DNA of 64,000 nt from Actinomadura rubteroloni (GCF_002911665.1 NZ_MTBP01000001.1:2480001-2544000); one strand, 5' to 3'. Positions 45,713 through 56,330 are shown, numbered from the stretch's first letter. The notes: a model not told the origin generated them from the sequence alone. Translations and numbers: made by a program.

Positions 45713-47113
45713 GTGGCAGCGGGTGCCGGGTCGGGCGCGCAGTTCGTGGACCGCGTGGTCCTGCACATCGTGGCGGGGAACGGCGGCAACGGCTGCGCGT
45801 CCGTCCACCGGGAGAAGTTCAAGCCGCTCGGCGGCCCCGACGGCGCCAACGGCGGCCGGGGCGGGGACGTGATCCTGGAGGTGGACACCGGCGCCGCGAG
45901 CCTGCTGGAGTACCACCGCCGTCCGCACCGCCGCGCCCCGAACGGCCGGCAGGGGCAGGGCGGGCACCGCACCGGCGCCGACGGCGGCGACGTGGTGCTC
46001 ACCGTCCCGGACGGCACGGTCGTCAAGTCCTCGGACGGCGAGGTCCTCGCCGACCTGGTGGGCGAGGGGACGCGGTTCGTCGTCGCCGAGGGCGGCCGGG
46101 GCGGGCTCGGGAACGCGGCGCTGGCGTCGGCCAAGCGCAAGGCGCCCGGGTTCGCGCTGCTCGGCGAGCCCGGCGACGAGCGCGACATCGTGCTGGAGCT
46201 GAAGAGCGTCGCGGACGTGGCGCTGGTCGGCTTCCCGAGCGCGGGCAAGTCCTCGCTGATCGCGGCGCTGTCGGCGGCCAAGCCGAAGATCGCCGACTAT
46301 CCGTTCACGACGCTCGTCCCGAACCTCGGGGTGGTGAGCGCGGGTGACACGACGTTCACGGTCGCCGACGTGCCGGGCCTCATCGAGGGCGCGAGCGAGG
46401 GGCGCGGGCTGGGCCTGGAATTCCTGCGGCACATCGAGCGGTCGTCCACGCTCGTCCACGTGCTGGACTGCGCGACCCCCGAGCCGGGCCGCGACCCGGT
46501 CGCCGACTTCGACGTCATCGAGCAGGAGCTGCGCGCCTACGACCGGGTGCTCGGCGACCGTCCGCTGTCGGACCGGCCCCGGCTGGTCGTGCTGAACAAG
46601 GTGGACGTCCCGGACGCCCGGGAGATCGCGGCGATGGTCCGTCCCGAGTTCGAGAAGCGCGGCCTGACGGTGTTCGAGGTGTCGGCGGCGAGCCACGAGG
46701 GCCTGCGCGAGCTGACGTTCGCGATGGCCGAGATGGTCGGGGAGTACCGGGCGTCGCTGCCGCCCGCCGAGCCGACGCGGATCGTCCTGCGGCCGACGCC
46801 CGTGCAGGGCAAGACGGACTTCGCGGTCAGGGAGACGGGGGAGAACACCTACCTCATCACCGGCGACAAGCCCGTCCGGTGGCTGCGGCAGACCGACTTC
46901 ACCAACGACGAGGCCGTGGGCTACCTCGCCGACCGGCTGGCCCGGCTCGGGGTCGAGGAGGCGCTGCGGGACGCGGGCGCGGAGGCGGGCGCGACCGTCC
47001 TCATCGGCACCCCGGACGACGCGGTCGTCTTCGACTGGGAGCCCGAGATCGCCGCGGGCGACGGCGTGGCCGGCCCGCGCGGCACGGACCGGAGACTGGA
47101 CGGACGTCGCTGA
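45713..47113 (+). CDS. obg: Obg-family GTPase (ribosome assembly, CgtA)
   Basis: The protein has 466 residues. The glycine-rich Obg fold ([23 protein letters not shown]) occupies about 1-165, and the GTPase domain has [11 protein letters not shown], the switch [10 protein letters not shown] and NKVD. The C-terminal OCT domain (about 355-435) is present, as in actinobacteria. GTG with GAGGAGG upstream. It binds the large ribosomal subunit and, in Streptomyces, affects differentiation. Confidence 0.96.
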   Translation: MAAGAGSGAQFVDRVVLHIVAGNGGNGCASVHREKFKPLGGPDGANGGRGGDVILEVDTGAASLLEYHRRPHRRAPNGRQGQGGHRTGADGGDVVLTVPDGTVVKSSDGEVLADLVGEGTRFVVAEGGRGGLGNAALASAKRKAPGFALLGEPGDERDIVLELKSVADVALVGFPSAGKSSLIAALSAAKPKIADYPFTTLVPNLGVVSAGDTTFTVADVPGLIEGASEGRGLGLEFLRHIERSSTLVHVLDCATPEPGRDPVADFDVIEQELRAYDRVLGDRPLSDRPRLVVLNKVDVPDAREIAAMVRPEFEKRGLTVFEVSAASHEGLRELTFAMAEMVGEYRASLPPAEPTRIVLRPTPVQGKTDFAVRETGENTYLITGDKPVRWLRQTDFTNDEAVGYLADRLARLGVEEALRDAGAEAGATVLIGTPDDAVVFDWEPEIAAGDGVAGPRGTDRRLDGRR

Positions 47114-47141
47114 CCGCCCCCGAACCCCCGAGGTAACGACC

Positions 47142-48257
47142 GTGAGCAGTCGTCGTGCAGAGATCGAGAAGGCGCGCCGCCTCGTCGTGAAGGCGGGGTC
47201 GTCGTCGCTGACGACCACCGCCGGGACGATCGACGTGGCGCGCATCGACGCGCTGGTGGACGTCCTCGCGGCGCGCCGCACGGCGGGCACCGAGATCGTG
47301 TTCGTGTCGTCGGGGGCGATCGCTGCGGGCCTCGGGCCGCTCGGGCTGGCGCGCAGGCCGCGCGACCTCGCGACCCAGCAGGCGGCGGCGAGCGTCGGGC
47401 AGGGCCTGCTGTTCGCGCAGTACACGGCGGCGTTCGCGCGGCACGGGCTGACGGTCGGGCAGGTGCTCCTGACCGCCGACGACATGATGCGCCGCTCGCA
47501 CCACCGCAACGCGCAGCGGACGCTCGCGCAGCTCCTCGCGCTCGGGATCGTCCCGATCGTCAACGAGAACGACACGGTCGCGACCGACGAGATCCGGTTC
47601 GGCGACAACGACCGCCTCGCCGCGCTGGTCGCGCACCTGACCCGCGCCGACGCGATCGTGCTGCTGTCGGACGTGGACGCGCTCTACACCGGCGACCCCC
47701 GCAAGCCCGGGTCGCGGCGGATCGGCGAGGTGCGCGGCCCGTCGGACCTGGACGGCGTCGAACTCGGCGCGTCCGGCCGCGTCGGCACCGGCGGGATGAT
47801 CACGAAGGTCGAGGCGGCGCGGATCGCGGGCGTCCCGGTCGTGCTGACGGACGCGGCGTCGGCCGCGCGGGCGCTCGCGGGCGACCCGATCGGCACCTAC
47901 TTCCATCCCGAGTCGCCGCACCTGATGTCGGGCCGCCACCTGTGGCTCGCGCACGCGACGACCGGGCACGGGCGGGTGCTGCTGGACGCGGGCGCGGTGG
48001 ACGCGGTCGTCCGCCGCCGCAAGTCGCTGCTGCCCGCCGGGGTCACCGGCGTCCAGGGCGACTTCGCCGCGGGCGACCCGGTGGACCTGTGCGACAACGC
48101 CGGCCGGGTCGTGGCGCGCGGCCTGGTGAACTACGACGCGGGGGAGATCCCGGACCTCATGGGACGTTCCACCCGCTGGCTGTCCCGGGAGCTGGGCCCC
48201 GAGTACGAACGCGAGATCATCCACCGCGACCGCATGGTGGTCCTCGCCGACGGCTGA
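47142..48257 (+). CDS. proB: Glutamate 5-kinase
   Basis: The protein has 371 residues. The amino-acid kinase domain includes [33 protein letters not shown] and the late [12 protein letters not shown]; a PUA domain (about 275-360) follows. It makes gamma-glutamyl phosphate, the first step of proline synthesis. GTG with GAGG upstream. It lies 35 bp before proA. Confidence 0.96.
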   Translation: MSSRRAEIEKARRLVVKAGSSSLTTTAGTIDVARIDALVDVLAARRTAGTEIVFVSSGAIAAGLGPLGLARRPRDLATQQAAASVGQGLLFAQYTAAFARHGLTVGQVLLTADDMMRRSHHRNAQRTLAQLLALGIVPIVNENDTVATDEIRFGDNDRLAALVAHLTRADAIVLLSDVDALYTGDPRKPGSRRIGEVRGPSDLDGVELGASGRVGTGGMITKVEAARIAGVPVVLTDAASAARALAGDPIGTYFHPESPHLMSGRHLWLAHATTGHGRVLLDAGAVDAVVRRRKSLLPAGVTGVQGDFAAGDPVDLCDNAGRVVARGLVNYDAGEIPDLMGRSTRWLSRELGPEYEREIIHRDRMVVLADG

Positions 48258-48291
48258 CCCCTTATCCGAGATCGACCGTGAAGGAGCCGGT

Positions 48292-49545
48292 ATGACGGAC
48301 CGCGAGGACTTCGAGCGCGCCGGGCGGCGGGCGAAGGACGCGGCGGCGGAGCTGGCGCCGCTGACCCGCGCGGTGAAGGACGCCGCGCTGCACGCCGTCG
48401 CCGACGCGCTGGAGGCCGCGACCGCCGAGATCGTCAAGGCCAACGCCGAGGACGTCACGCGGGCGCGCGCGGCGGGCACCGCCGAGGCGATGATCGACCG
48501 GCTGAGCCTCACGCCGGAGCGGATCGCGGCGATCGCCGAGGCCGTGCGGTCGGTCGCGGCGTTGCCCGACCCGGTCGGCGAGACGGTCCGGGGGAGCGTC
48601 CTGCCGAACGGGCTGGACCTGCGGCAGGTCCGGGTGCCGCTCGGCGTCGTCGGGATCATCTACGAGGGCCGTCCGAACGTCACGGTGGACGCCGCCGCGC
48701 TCTGCCTGAAGAGCGGGAACGCGGCGCTGCTGCGCGGCTCGTCGTCGGCCCACACGTCCAACTCGGTGCTGGTCGACGTCATGCGGCGGGCGCTGGCGGG
48801 GACGCCCGTCCCGGCGGACGCGGTCCAGCTCGTCCCCGGCACGAGCCGCGAGTCGGTCAAGCACCTCATGCGGGCGCGCGGCCTGGTGGACGTGCTGATC
48901 CCGCGCGGCGGCGCGTCGCTGATCAACTCGGTGGTGGAGGAGTCGACGGTCCCGGTGATCGAGACCGGCGTCGGGAACTGCTCGGTGTACGTGGACGCCG
49001 CCGCCGACGTGGCGATGGCCGTGGAGATCCTGCTGAACGCCAAGACGCAGCGTCCGTCGGTGTGCAACGCGGCCGAGACGCTGCTCGTCCACGCCGACGT
49101 CGCGGACGCGTTCCTGCCCGCGGCGCTCGCGGCGCTGGCGGAGAAGGGCGTGACCGTCCACGGCGACGAGCGCGTGCGCGCGTACGGGGACGCGGTCGTC
49201 CCGGCCACCGAGGACGACTGGGACACCGAGTACCTCTCGCTGGACATCGCGGCCCGCGTCGTGGACTCGCTGGACGACGCCGTCGCGCACATCCGCCGGC
49301 ACGGCTCGGGCCACACCGAGGCGATCGTGACGGCGTCGCAGCCCGCCGCCCGGCGCTTCACCGCGCGGGTGGACGCGGCGGCCGTCATGGTCAACGCCTC
49401 GACCCGGTTCACCGACGGCGAGGAATTCGGGTTCGGCGCGGAGATCGGCATCTCGACGCAGAAGCTGCACGCGCGGGGGCCGATGGGGCTGCCGGAGCTG
49501 ACGTCCACCAAGTACGTCGTGACGGGGGACGGGCAGGTCCGGTAG
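48292..49545 (+). CDS. proA: Gamma-glutamyl phosphate reductase
   Basis: The protein has 417 residues. It is an aldehyde-dehydrogenase-fold enzyme with the catalytic Cys in [11 protein letters not shown], and the conserved [14 protein letters not shown] and [20 protein letters not shown] segments. It uses NADPH to make glutamate semialdehyde from the ProB product. ATG with AAGGAG upstream. Confidence 0.96.
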   Translation: MTDREDFERAGRRAKDAAAELAPLTRAVKDAALHAVADALEAATAEIVKANAEDVTRARAAGTAEAMIDRLSLTPERIAAIAEAVRSVAALPDPVGETVRGSVLPNGLDLRQVRVPLGVVGIIYEGRPNVTVDAAALCLKSGNAALLRGSSSAHTSNSVLVDVMRRALAGTPVPADAVQLVPGTSRESVKHLMRARGLVDVLIPRGGASLINSVVEESTVPVIETGVGNCSVYVDAAADVAMAVEILLNAKTQRPSVCNAAETLLVHADVADAFLPAALAALAEKGVTVHGDERVRAYGDAVVPATEDDWDTEYLSLDIAARVVDSLDDAVAHIRRHGSGHTEAIVTASQPAARRFTARVDAAAVMVNASTRFTDGEEFGFGAEIGISTQKLHARGPMGLPELTSTKYVVTGDGQVR

Positions 49546-49602
49546 CCGTCCTGTGACAAATCGGGTCTTGCTGTAACACTTCGGGTGTGGTCTGATCCGG
49601 GG

Positions 49603-51306
49603 GTGCGCCCTGCGATCAGCCGCCGCCGCGTCCTGCTCGGCGCGGGGCTGGCGTCCTCCGGACTCGTCCTGCCCGCCCGTCCCGCGTCCGCCGCGCTGCG
49701 CGGCCCGGCGGCCGGGACGACCCTCGACCGCACGCTGCTGCTCGGCTCCGGCCGGTTCCGGCGGATCGTCGCCGGTCCCGGCGAGCCGCATCTGCTCCGC
49801 CGGGACCTCGGCGGCGCCGCCGCCCGCGACCGCGCCGCCCGCCGCGCCGGGCTGGTGGCGTTCGGGCAGCTCACCGACGTCCACGTCATCGACGCGCAGT
49901 CCCCGGCGCGGGTGGAGTTCGCCGACCGGTTCAAGGACCTGCTGTCCGTCCTGCCGGTCGAGGGCGCGTGGCGGCCCCAGGAGACGCTGACGACGCACGT
50001 CGCCGAGGCGATGGTCCGGGCGCTGAACCGGGTCGGGCGCGGCCCGGCGACCGGGCTGCCGCTCGCGTTCACGATCAACACCGGGGACGCGGCCGACAAC
50101 GTCCAGTACAACGAGCTGCGCTGGATCATCGACCTGCTCGACGGCCGGACGATCCGCCCCGACTCCGGCGACCCCACCCGGTACGAGGGCGTGATGGACC
50201 GCGTCGTGTACGACGACCGGTTCTGGCACCCGGACGGCCCGCCGCCGGGCGGCCGCGCGGACGTCGCGCTCGCCTCCCACGGGTTTCCGCGCGTGCCCGG
50301 CCTGCTGGACGCGGCGCGCCGCCCGTTCCGCGCGACCGGGCTCGACTCGCCGTGGCTCGCGGTGTTCGGCAACCATGACGGGCTCGTCCAGGGCAACCTG
50401 CCGCCGAACCCGCTGGTCAGCGGGCTCGCGACCGGCGGGTTCAAGATCAACGCCCCGGCCGGCGGGGAGCAGGCGGCCCGGCTCGCCCGCGCGCTGACCG
50501 GCGCGGACCCTGGGGCGCTGCCGTCGCTCGGCGGGCTGCTGCGCCCGGTCACGCCGGACGCCCGGCGGCGGCTGCTGACGCGGGCCGAGGTCGTGCGGGA
50601 GCACTTCACGACATCCGGCGGGCCGCGCGGGCACGGGTTCACCGCCGCCAACCTCCGCGACGGGACGGCCCACTACGCCTTCGACCGGGGGATCGTGCGG
50701 GGGCTCGTCCTCGACACCGTCAACCCGAACGGCTACTCCGAGGGCTCGCTGGACGCCGCGCAGTTCGCCTGGCTCGAAGCCCAGCTCACGGCGGGCAGCT
50801 CCCGGTACCTGGACGGGTCGGGCAAGCGGGTCGGGCATCGCGTCAAGGACAGGCTGTTCGTCCTGTTCAGCCACCACACCATCGCCACGCTGGACAACCC
50901 GCTCGGCGGCGGCCGGATCCTCGGCGACCAGGTGAAGGCGCTGCTGCTGCGGTTCCCGAACGTCGTCCTGTGGGTGAACGGCCACACCCACCGCAACGAG
51001 GTGCTCGCGCACCGGCGGCCCGGCGGCGGCGGGTTCTGGGAGGTCAACACGGCCTCGCACGTCGACTTCCCGCAGCAGAGCCGGATCGTGGAGATCGCCG
51101 ACAACCGCGACGGGACGCTGTCGATCTTCGCGACCGTCCTGGATTCGGCCGCGCCCGACCTGTTCGGCGGACGCACCGGCGACCCGCTCCACCTGGCGTC
51201 CCTGTCCCGGCAGGTCGCGGGCAACGACTGGCAGGACGAGCCCGCCGCGCGCCGGGGTGCGGCCGAGGACCGGAACGTGGAACTGCTCGTCCCGGCCCCC
51301 TTCTAA
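49603..51306 (+). CDS. Tat-exported TIGR03767-family metallophosphoesterase
   Basis: The protein has about 567 residues. It begins with a twin-arginine signal ([18 protein letters not shown]) and a cleavage-like PASA end. Metallophosphoesterase motifs follow in order: [24 protein letters not shown] and NGHTHRNE. This is the pattern of the actinobacterial TIGR03767 family; the substrate is unknown. GTG 49603 places the Tat motif near the start; GTG 49585 in frame is an alternative. It is convergent with the M48 protease gene. Confidence 0.85.
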   Translation: MRPAISRRRVLLGAGLASSGLVLPARPASAALRGPAAGTTLDRTLLLGSGRFRRIVAGPGEPHLLRRDLGGAAARDRAARRAGLVAFGQLTDVHVIDAQSPARVEFADRFKDLLSVLPVEGAWRPQETLTTHVAEAMVRALNRVGRGPATGLPLAFTINTGDAADNVQYNELRWIIDLLDGRTIRPDSGDPTRYEGVMDRVVYDDRFWHPDGPPPGGRADVALASHGFPRVPGLLDAARRPFRATGLDSPWLAVFGNHDGLVQGNLPPNPLVSGLATGGFKINAPAGGEQAARLARALTGADPGALPSLGGLLRPVTPDARRRLLTRAEVVREHFTTSGGPRGHGFTAANLRDGTAHYAFDRGIVRGLVLDTVNPNGYSEGSLDAAQFAWLEAQLTAGSSRYLDGSGKRVGHRVKDRLFVLFSHHTIATLDNPLGGGRILGDQVKALLLRFPNVVLWVNGHTHRNEVLAHRRPGGGGFWEVNTASHVDFPQQSRIVEIADNRDGTLSIFATVLDSAAPDLFGGRTGDPLHLASLSRQVAGNDWQDEPAARRGAAEDRNVELLVPAPF

Positions 51307-51313
51307 CCGCCCG

Positions 51314-52345
51314 TCAGTTCTGCGCGGACGTGTCCCCGCCGCGCCGCGCCAGCTTGTCGAACAGGCCGCCCGCCGCGCCGGCCGCCGCGTCCGCGACGTC
51401 CTTCACCTTCCCGACGAACGGGTCGGCGCTGCGCTCCCACGAGTCCTTGTACGACCGCGCCGCGTTCTTCACCTCGTCGGTGACCTTGGCGTTCGCGTCG
51501 TCCGCGCGGCGCGGGTAGTCGCCCGCGAGGATCCGCAGGTACTCGCCGTCGGACGCCCACCGGTCGATCTCGGCGAGCCGGACGACCGCGAACGGGTGCG
51601 ACTGGCCGAGCAGGTTCAGGAACTTCAGCATCCCGTCCCGGACGTCGCCCGCCTGGTCGTACTCGCGCGCCTGCTGGAGGAACGCGTCGGTGTTCATGTC
51701 CGCCAGCCGCGTCCCGCCCGCCATCTTCATCAGCGCCCGCTTCACCGCCGCCGGGTCCTGGCCGGTCAGCAGGCCCGCGCGGTCGCACGACAGCTCGGAC
51801 TTGCGGTGCCACTCGCGCAGGCCCATGAGGATCGCCGCGATCCCGAGGTTGCCGAGCGGCAGCCACGCCAGCCGCGACCCGAGCCGCGTCAGGATCATCA
51901 TCATCGTCTGGTACACCGAGTGGCCGGACAGGATGTGCCCGACCTCGTGCCCGATGACGAACCGCAGCTCCTCGTCGTCGTGCAGGTCCAGCAGGCCCGT
52001 CGTGACCACGATGAACGGGTGGTCCGCGCCGATCGCGTAGGCGTTCGCCGCCGGGTTCTGCTCGACGTACACCTCCGGGACCTCGGGCATGTCCAGGATG
52101 TACGCGGCGTCCCGCACCATGTCGTACAGGTTGTGGAACTGGTTCTCGCTCGCCCGCACCGAACTGGCGAGGAACGTCAGCCGGATCGCCCGCTCGTTGA
52201 ACAGCCCCGAGAGCCGCCGCAGGACGACGTCGAAGCCGGTCAGGGAGCGCAGCGCGACCAGGGCCGAGCGGTCCGCAGGGTGTTCGTAGGCGCGGGAGCT
52301 GATCCCGGGAAAGCGCGTGCGCGCACGGTCCGGTGTGTTCGTCAT
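51314..52345 (-). CDS. M48-family metalloprotease
   Basis: The protein has about 343 residues. The zinc motif HEVGH is in [13 protein letters not shown], with the third ligand Glu expected in the SELSCDRAG segment (ExxxD, as in M48 enzymes). One or two weak hydrophobic stretches ([18 protein letters not shown] region) follow the active site; no clear N-terminal membrane helices are seen, unlike HtpX. The C-terminal ~80 residues are charged and helical. The start ATG 52345 was preferred; ATG 52354 is possible. Divergent from nadD. Confidence 0.88.
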   Translation of the reverse strand: MTNTPDRARTRFPGISSRAYEHPADRSALVALRSLTGFDVVLRRLSGLFNERAIRLTFLASSVRASENQFHNLYDMVRDAAYILDMPEVPEVYVEQNPAANAYAIGADHPFIVVTTGLLDLHDDEELRFVIGHEVGHILSGHSVYQTMMMILTRLGSRLAWLPLGNLGIAAILMGLREWHRKSELSCDRAGLLTGQDPAAVKRALMKMAGGTRLADMNTDAFLQQAREYDQAGDVRDGMLKFLNLLGQSHPFAVVRLAEIDRWASDGEYLRILAGDYPRRADDANAKVTDEVKNAARSYKDSWERSADPFVGKVKDVADAAAGAAGGLFDKLARRGGDTSAQN

Positions 52346-52447
52346 GTCCGGCATGCTACGTCCGACGACCGGAACGTCCCGCGAGTTCCCCGGTTCCCGG
52401 GAATTGGGTCCCTGCGGGGCGGAAGATCGTCCCGGTTTCGGGACGAC

Positions 52448-52453
52448 TATTCT
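52448..52453 (+). promoter_or_regulatory. -10 hexamer of nadD, implying a leaderless transcript
   Basis: TATTCT ends 7 bp before the nadD ATG. This leaves no room for a ribosome-binding site, so the mRNA probably starts at the initiation codon. Confidence 0.5.
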
Positions 52454-52460
52454 CGTCGGC

Positions 52461-53063
52461 ATGACGCAAAAGCGGCGGCTGGGGATCATGGGCGGGACGT
52501 TCGATCCCATCCACCACGGCCACCTCGTCGCGGCCAGCGAGGTCGCGCACGTGTTCGCGCTGGACGAGGTCGTGTTCGTGCCGACCGGGGTGTCCGCCCA
52601 CAAGGGCCACACGAACGTCACCCCCGCCGAGGACCGCTACCTCATGGCCGTGATCGCCACCGCGTCCAATCCCCGCTTCTCGGTCAGCCGGATCGACATC
52701 GACCGTCCCGGCGCGACCTACACCGTCGACACCCTCCGCGACATGCGCGCCCTCCACGGCCCCGACACCGACCTGTTCTTCATCACCGGCGCGGACGCCC
52801 TGGAGAAGATGCTGACCTGGCACGACAGCGAAGAACTGTTCGGGCTCGCCCACTTCGTCGGCGTCACCCGTCCCGGCCACCGGCTCGCCGACCCCGGCCT
52901 GCCGTCGGGCCGCGTCAGCCTCATGGAGGTGCCGGCGCTCGCGATCTCGTCCACCGAGTGCCGCGACCGCGTCCAGGACGGCGAACCGATCTGGTACCTC
53001 GTTCCGGACGGGATCGTCCAGTACATCAACAAACGCTCCCTCTACCGGCCCGACGGCGGCTGA
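52461..53063 (+). CDS. nadD: Nicotinate-nucleotide adenylyltransferase
   Basis: The protein has 200 residues. The nucleotidyl-transferase motif [12 protein letters not shown] and the C-terminal ISSTECR (ISSTxxR) motif are intact. It makes deamido-NAD. The frame extends upstream to 52317, but ATG 52461 gives the family N-terminus. Followed by rsfS, as in most actinobacteria. Confidence 0.96.
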   Translation: MTQKRRLGIMGGTFDPIHHGHLVAASEVAHVFALDEVVFVPTGVSAHKGHTNVTPAEDRYLMAVIATASNPRFSVSRIDIDRPGATYTVDTLRDMRALHGPDTDLFFITGADALEKMLTWHDSEELFGLAHFVGVTRPGHRLADPGLPSGRVSLMEVPALAISSTECRDRVQDGEPIWYLVPDGIVQYINKRSLYRPDGG

Positions 53064-53224
53064 ACAGGAAAGACGGAACGGGGACGCCGGATCCCGCCTA
53101 CCCTGGAAGGGGCATGACCGGAGCCGGACGGACCATCCGGAACCGGTGGACAAGGGTCATTTCGGGGCCGCCATGAGAGGCTGTCCCGGAACCGACCCCC
53201 GACAGGGAGGATCGCGAGCGCATC

Positions 53225-53626
53225 GTGACCGCATCCGACAGGGCCGCGCAGCTCATCCGTACCGCCGCCGAAGCGGCGGGGGACAAGCTGGCCGACGACA
53301 TCCTTGCCTACGACGTGAGCGAGCAGCTCGTCATCACCGACGCGTTCCTGCTCTGCTCGGCCGCCAACGACCGCCAGGTCCGCGCCATCGTCGACGAGAT
53401 CGAGAAGCGCCTGCGCGACGAGACCGGGGCCAAGCCCGTCCGCCGCGAGGGCGAACGCGAGGGCCGCTGGATCCTCCTCGACTACGTGGACGTGATCGTC
53501 CACGTCCAGCACCAGGAGGACCGCGTGTACTACGCCCTCGAACGGCTCTGGAAGGACTGCCCGCTCATCGAGCTGCCCGAGGGCGTCAACACCCACCGCG
53601 CCCCCGTCGGGAGCGCCGGTGACTGA
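53225..53626 (+). CDS. rsfS: Ribosomal silencing factor RsfS
   Basis: The protein has 133 residues. The family core DILAYDVSEQLVITDAFL, the RQVRAIVDEIE helix and WILLDYVDVIVHVQ are all typical. It binds L14 and blocks subunit joining in poor growth conditions. GTG with GGGAGGA upstream; the end overlaps the next gene by 8 bp. Confidence 0.95.
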   Translation: MTASDRAAQLIRTAAEAAGDKLADDILAYDVSEQLVITDAFLLCSAANDRQVRAIVDEIEKRLRDETGAKPVRREGEREGRWILLDYVDVIVHVQHQEDRVYYALERLWKDCPLIELPEGVNTHRAPVGSAGD

Positions 53627-54272
53627 GACCCGCACCCCCGGCAAGCGCCGCCTCGTCCTGTGGCGCCACGGCCAGACGGCCTGGAACCTGGAGAACCGCT
53701 TCCAGGGCAAGACCGACGTCCCCCTCGACGACACCGGCCGCTCCCAGGCCCGCCGCGCCGCCGCCCTCCTCACCGCCCTGCGGCCCACCGCGCTCCTCGC
53801 CTCCCCGCTCCAGCGCGCCGCCGACACCGCGCAGGCCCTCGCCGACCTCACCGGCCTGCCCGTCCGGCACGACCGCGACCTCATCGAACGCGACGGCGGC
53901 GTCTGGGAAGGCCTCACAGGCGCCGAGATCCGCGAACGCTACCCCGCCGAGCAGGCCGTCTGGCAGCCGCCCGGCGGCGAGACCAGCGCCCAGGTCGCCA
54001 AACGCGTCGGCACCGCCCTCGACCGCGCCCTCGACGACCTGCCGCCCGCCGGCGTCCTCGTCGTCGCCTCCCACGGCGCCGCCCTCCGCCTCGGCCTCTG
54101 CCACCTCCTCGGCCTCCCCGAAGAGACCTGGGAACGCCTCGGCGGGCTCTCCAACTGCTGCTGGTCCGTCCTGTCCGAACGCCGCGACGGCGGCTTCCGC
54201 CTCACCGAGCACAACGCCGGAACGCTGCCCGAACCCGTCCTCGGCGACGACGGCCCCGCCGTCGGCCGCTGA
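53619..54272 (+). CDS. Histidine phosphatase family protein
   Basis: The protein has 217 residues. The phosphohistidine motif is RHGQTAWN near residue 15, followed by LASPLQRAADTA, the acid region ERDGGVWEGLTGAEI and a late ASHGAALR. This is a phosphoglycerate-mutase-like phosphatase of broad type; in actinobacteria the gene commonly follows rsfS and is often labelled glucosyl-3-phosphoglycerate or alpha-ribazole phosphatase without proof. GTG start overlaps rsfS by 8 bp. Confidence 0.92.
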   Translation: MTETRTPGKRRLVLWRHGQTAWNLENRFQGKTDVPLDDTGRSQARRAAALLTALRPTALLASPLQRAADTAQALADLTGLPVRHDRDLIERDGGVWEGLTGAEIRERYPAEQAVWQPPGGETSAQVAKRVGTALDRALDDLPPAGVLVVASHGAALRLGLCHLLGLPEETWERLGGLSNCCWSVLSERRDGGFRLTEHNAGTLPEPVLGDDGPAVGR

Positions 54273-54294
54273 CCGTCCGCCCCGCGACAACCGA

Positions 54295-54324
54295 TTCGAC
54301 CCCCATCGCCACCTCGGCTAAACT
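54295..54324 (+). promoter_or_regulatory. Putative promoter of tRNA-Ala
   Basis: TTCGAC (54295-54300) and TAAACT (54319-54324) are separated by 18 bp. The predicted start near 54331 is about 32 nt before the mature tRNA 5' end. Confidence 0.5.
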
Positions 54325-54362
54325 GGCCACGCGCTACGGGATGAACGTCCACGTAGCCGCAC

Positions 54363-54435
54363 GGGGCTATGGCGCAGTTGGTAGCGCGCCTCCATGGCAT
54401 GGAGGAGGTCTGGGGTTCGAATCCCCATAGCTCCA
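54363..54435 (+). tRNA. tRNA-Ala (anticodon GGC)
   Basis: The 73-nt cloverleaf is complete: acceptor GGGGCTA/TAGCTCC (one G-U pair), D-arm GCGC/GCGC, anticodon stem CCTCC/GGAGG with loop ATGGCAT (anticodon GGC, reading GCC), a 5-nt variable loop and T-arm TGGGG-TTCGAAT-CCCCA. The discriminator is A and the CCA end is not encoded. It is the boundary between core genes and the lower-GC segment. Confidence 0.97.
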
Positions 54436-54441
54436 CGAGTC

Positions 54442-54482
54442 GGGCCACCGTGGTCGGCGCTTCGCGCCTTCCCCGGTGGCCC
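54442..54482 (+). terminator. Terminator hairpin after tRNA-Ala
   Basis: A 9-bp perfect outer stem GGGCCACCG/CGGTGGCCC encloses a second small stem (GGCGC/GCGCC) and is followed by GCAGTGTTTTCC, a short T-run. It is a good intrinsic terminator. Confidence 0.75.
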
Positions 54483-54492
54483 GCAGTGTTTT

Positions 54493-54541
54493 CCGGGGGG
54501 ACGACCCCCCGAACCCCCCGATGTGGGGGCTCCGCCCCCAC
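54493..54541. repeat. G/C-tract hairpin cluster
   Basis: Two further hairpins follow the terminator: CGGGGGG/CCCCCCG around 54494-54511 and GTGGGGGC/GCCCCCAC (54523-54530 with 54534-54541). Runs of five to six G or C occur five times in about 60 bp. Similar tracts are scattered in actinobacterial intergenic DNA; a G-quadruplex is possible on either strand. Confidence 0.45.
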
Positions 54542-54625
54542 GCCCCCTCATTGGTGAGCCGACTCCGGAACTCCTTCTTCGGCTCGGCTGGGAATAAGGT
54601 CGATGCCGGGAAGGTATTTTGATCG

Positions 54626-54871
54626 GTGACGGAGACCAGTGGTTACATTATTCTCCCTCTGTTCGGCTTGATCGCCATCGGTCTCGGTGCGGCATGGCTG
54701 AAGTGGTCCCTTCGCTACATCGGGTGGATGAAAGGTTACGCGGGTCCCGACAGGGACCTGCGGTTGCAGGAATATGAGCCGCTGCGCCGCTCGGGCTACT
54801 TTCCCATAGCGGCTGGTATCATTTGTTTCATATCGACTGTCGTTTGGCTTATCAAGGCGTTGGTCAGGTGA
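54626..54871 (+). CDS. Small two-TM membrane protein
   Basis: The protein has 81 residues. Hydrophobic helices are at about 6-26 (YIILPLFGLIAIGLGAAWL) and 58-78 (YFPIAAGIICFISTVVWLI), with a charged loop between. Codon use is less GC-biased than in the core genes. GTG 54626 has GGGAAGG about 11 nt upstream. It overlaps the next gene by 4 bp (GTGA), so the two probably form an operon. No family recognised. Confidence 0.6.
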   Translation: MTETSGYIILPLFGLIAIGLGAAWLKWSLRYIGWMKGYAGPDRDLRLQEYEPLRRSGYFPIAAGIICFISTVVWLIKALVR

Positions 54872-55167
54872 CGTGGGACAGGATCTTGTCGTTCGGCGAT
54901 GGCTCGGCGAGGAAGTCCTCGCCACCGGAGTTTATTGATTTTTTGCTGACGTTCGTTCTTTCGCCTGTCATGCTGGCAATCGGCCTGGTCGTCCTGTTCA
55001 ATGTCAACGGTGTGATAACCCGGTGGGCGCAGTCTCCCGAGGTGCCGGAGAAGTTGCGGCGGCTCCCCCCGTGGCGCGACAGGGATCTCGTACGGCAGCG
55101 GAGAATCACGGCTCGTATGGTCGGGTCCATGTTCGTCCTCGCCGGGGTGTTGGGACGATCGGTGTAA
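54868..55167 (+). CDS. Small two-TM membrane protein
   Basis: The protein has about 99 residues. A short polar N-terminus is followed by one strong membrane helix (about 25-45, LLTFVLSPVMLAIGLVVLF) and a weaker one at the C-terminus (MVGSMFVLAGVLG), separated by a basic loop rich in Arg. It pairs with the preceding gene by a GTGA overlap. The shared two-helix plan and lower GC fit an accessory pair of unknown function. Confidence 0.55.
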   Translation: MTWDRILSFGDGSARKSSPPEFIDFLLTFVLSPVMLAIGLVVLFNVNGVITRWAQSPEVPEKLRRLPPWRDRDLVRQRRITARMVGSMFVLAGVLGRSV

Positions 55168-55331
55168 TCCAGCGATGCATTGGCCTCCTTTTTCACTAGC
55201 CGGTCGGATCTGGAATCATTGGCGACCCTGTCGCGGTCCCCGTGGCGCTCGGTCTGATCGGAGCTGGGCTGCGCAGTCTCCAACCGACTCTCACGCAGAA
55301 CCGGCGTGCGGTGGCGAGGCGGTGTTTCCAA

Positions 55332-56162
55332 ATGCTTAATCATATATATTGTCAAATGACAATCGAAGCTCCTGATGGAGAAAATACCGCCGCAGGGCTT
55401 TCGAGCTGGTTCGCCGAAGTCCTATCGGCCTTTGCTCGAAGTGGGGAAGCCGAGGGAGGGGCCGGCGAAGGAGCAGGGCGTACGGCGGCTATTTCGGTCA
55501 ATGAAGGAAGACTACGCAGGTTTCATCGACTCGAGCACGCTCGTGACGCCGTATTCGATGTGTTGGCCAGCGGTGAAACGGACGTGCTCCTGAGCACATC
55601 TGGTGCGGCTGAAGGTGAACGGGACACGCGCTTTGTAACAGTCGAAGTTGGGCGCGAGAAGAAGTATGGTGAATTCTTTAGCCTCGATGCGACGCTAGGC
55701 GTAGCAGACTCATTCCTTGTTGACAAATCATACTGCTCGGCTCTTCGGAACATCCCTGTCGCCGTTTGTGAGCATGCCCGCGCCGTGTTTGGCAGTATCG
55801 GTGATCGCAATCTTCTGGGGATGACCTCTCTCGACTTTGCTCTCAGGCGTTCCAGGCGCGCATCCTTGAGTGAGGCGCGCAGATATCTGCGCGGCTACTC
55901 TTGGCTGACTATTTGCCCGCGCGAACTAGCACAAAAGTTTGACGATGTCGCGCTCCTGATAGAATCTGGAGCCTTTCGAGGCGTGCAACAAAATGCCGAC
56001 GGCTCTCTCTTGCTTTGTGCTACATCGTCCATTGGTGAATATGATGAGAACGCCATGGAAAGAGTGTTCACGGCCTTGTCTCCGATAATTGCACCCGGGA
56101 GCCCCCATTTTGATCCAGCTTATCCGGATCTCAAAGTTGTATACCGAGATGCTCATCGCTAG
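55332..56162 (+). CDS. Hypothetical protein, immunity-like
   Basis: The protein has about 276 residues with no signal peptide or membrane helix. The C-terminal half (GYSWLTICPRELAQKF ... LLIESGAFRGVQQNADGSLLL ... YDENAMERVFTALSPII) has the strand-helix pattern and the aromatic 'W-x-T' segment seen in actinobacterial proteins related to polymorphic-toxin immunity families (Imm52/DUF3396-like). This resemblance is weak and from memory. ATG 55332 has a GAGG about 12 nt upstream; ATG 55356 is an alternative. Base composition is well below the core genes (AT-rich stretch at the start). No toxin gene is recognisable next to it. Confidence 0.5.
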   Translation: MLNHIYCQMTIEAPDGENTAAGLSSWFAEVLSAFARSGEAEGGAGEGAGRTAAISVNEGRLRRFHRLEHARDAVFDVLASGETDVLLSTSGAAEGERDTRFVTVEVGREKKYGEFFSLDATLGVADSFLVDKSYCSALRNIPVAVCEHARAVFGSIGDRNLLGMTSLDFALRRSRRASLSEARRYLRGYSWLTICPRELAQKFDDVALLIESGAFRGVQQNADGSLLLCATSSIGEYDENAMERVFTALSPIIAPGSPHFDPAYPDLKVVYRDAHR

Positions 56163-56330
56163 TGTCCGCGTGAATGAGGTTTCAAATGTTCGGGGCTGGT
56201 GCGGTCGAGATGGCCGGGGGCCGATGTGCAGGAATCGCGGCCGTGGGTCCGGCTCGCAGCGTGATCAATTCTCAAGAGCTGGTCGGAACCTCTAGGGCGG
56301 GCCAGGGCAGGTCAAGCGGGGTGAAGGAAC

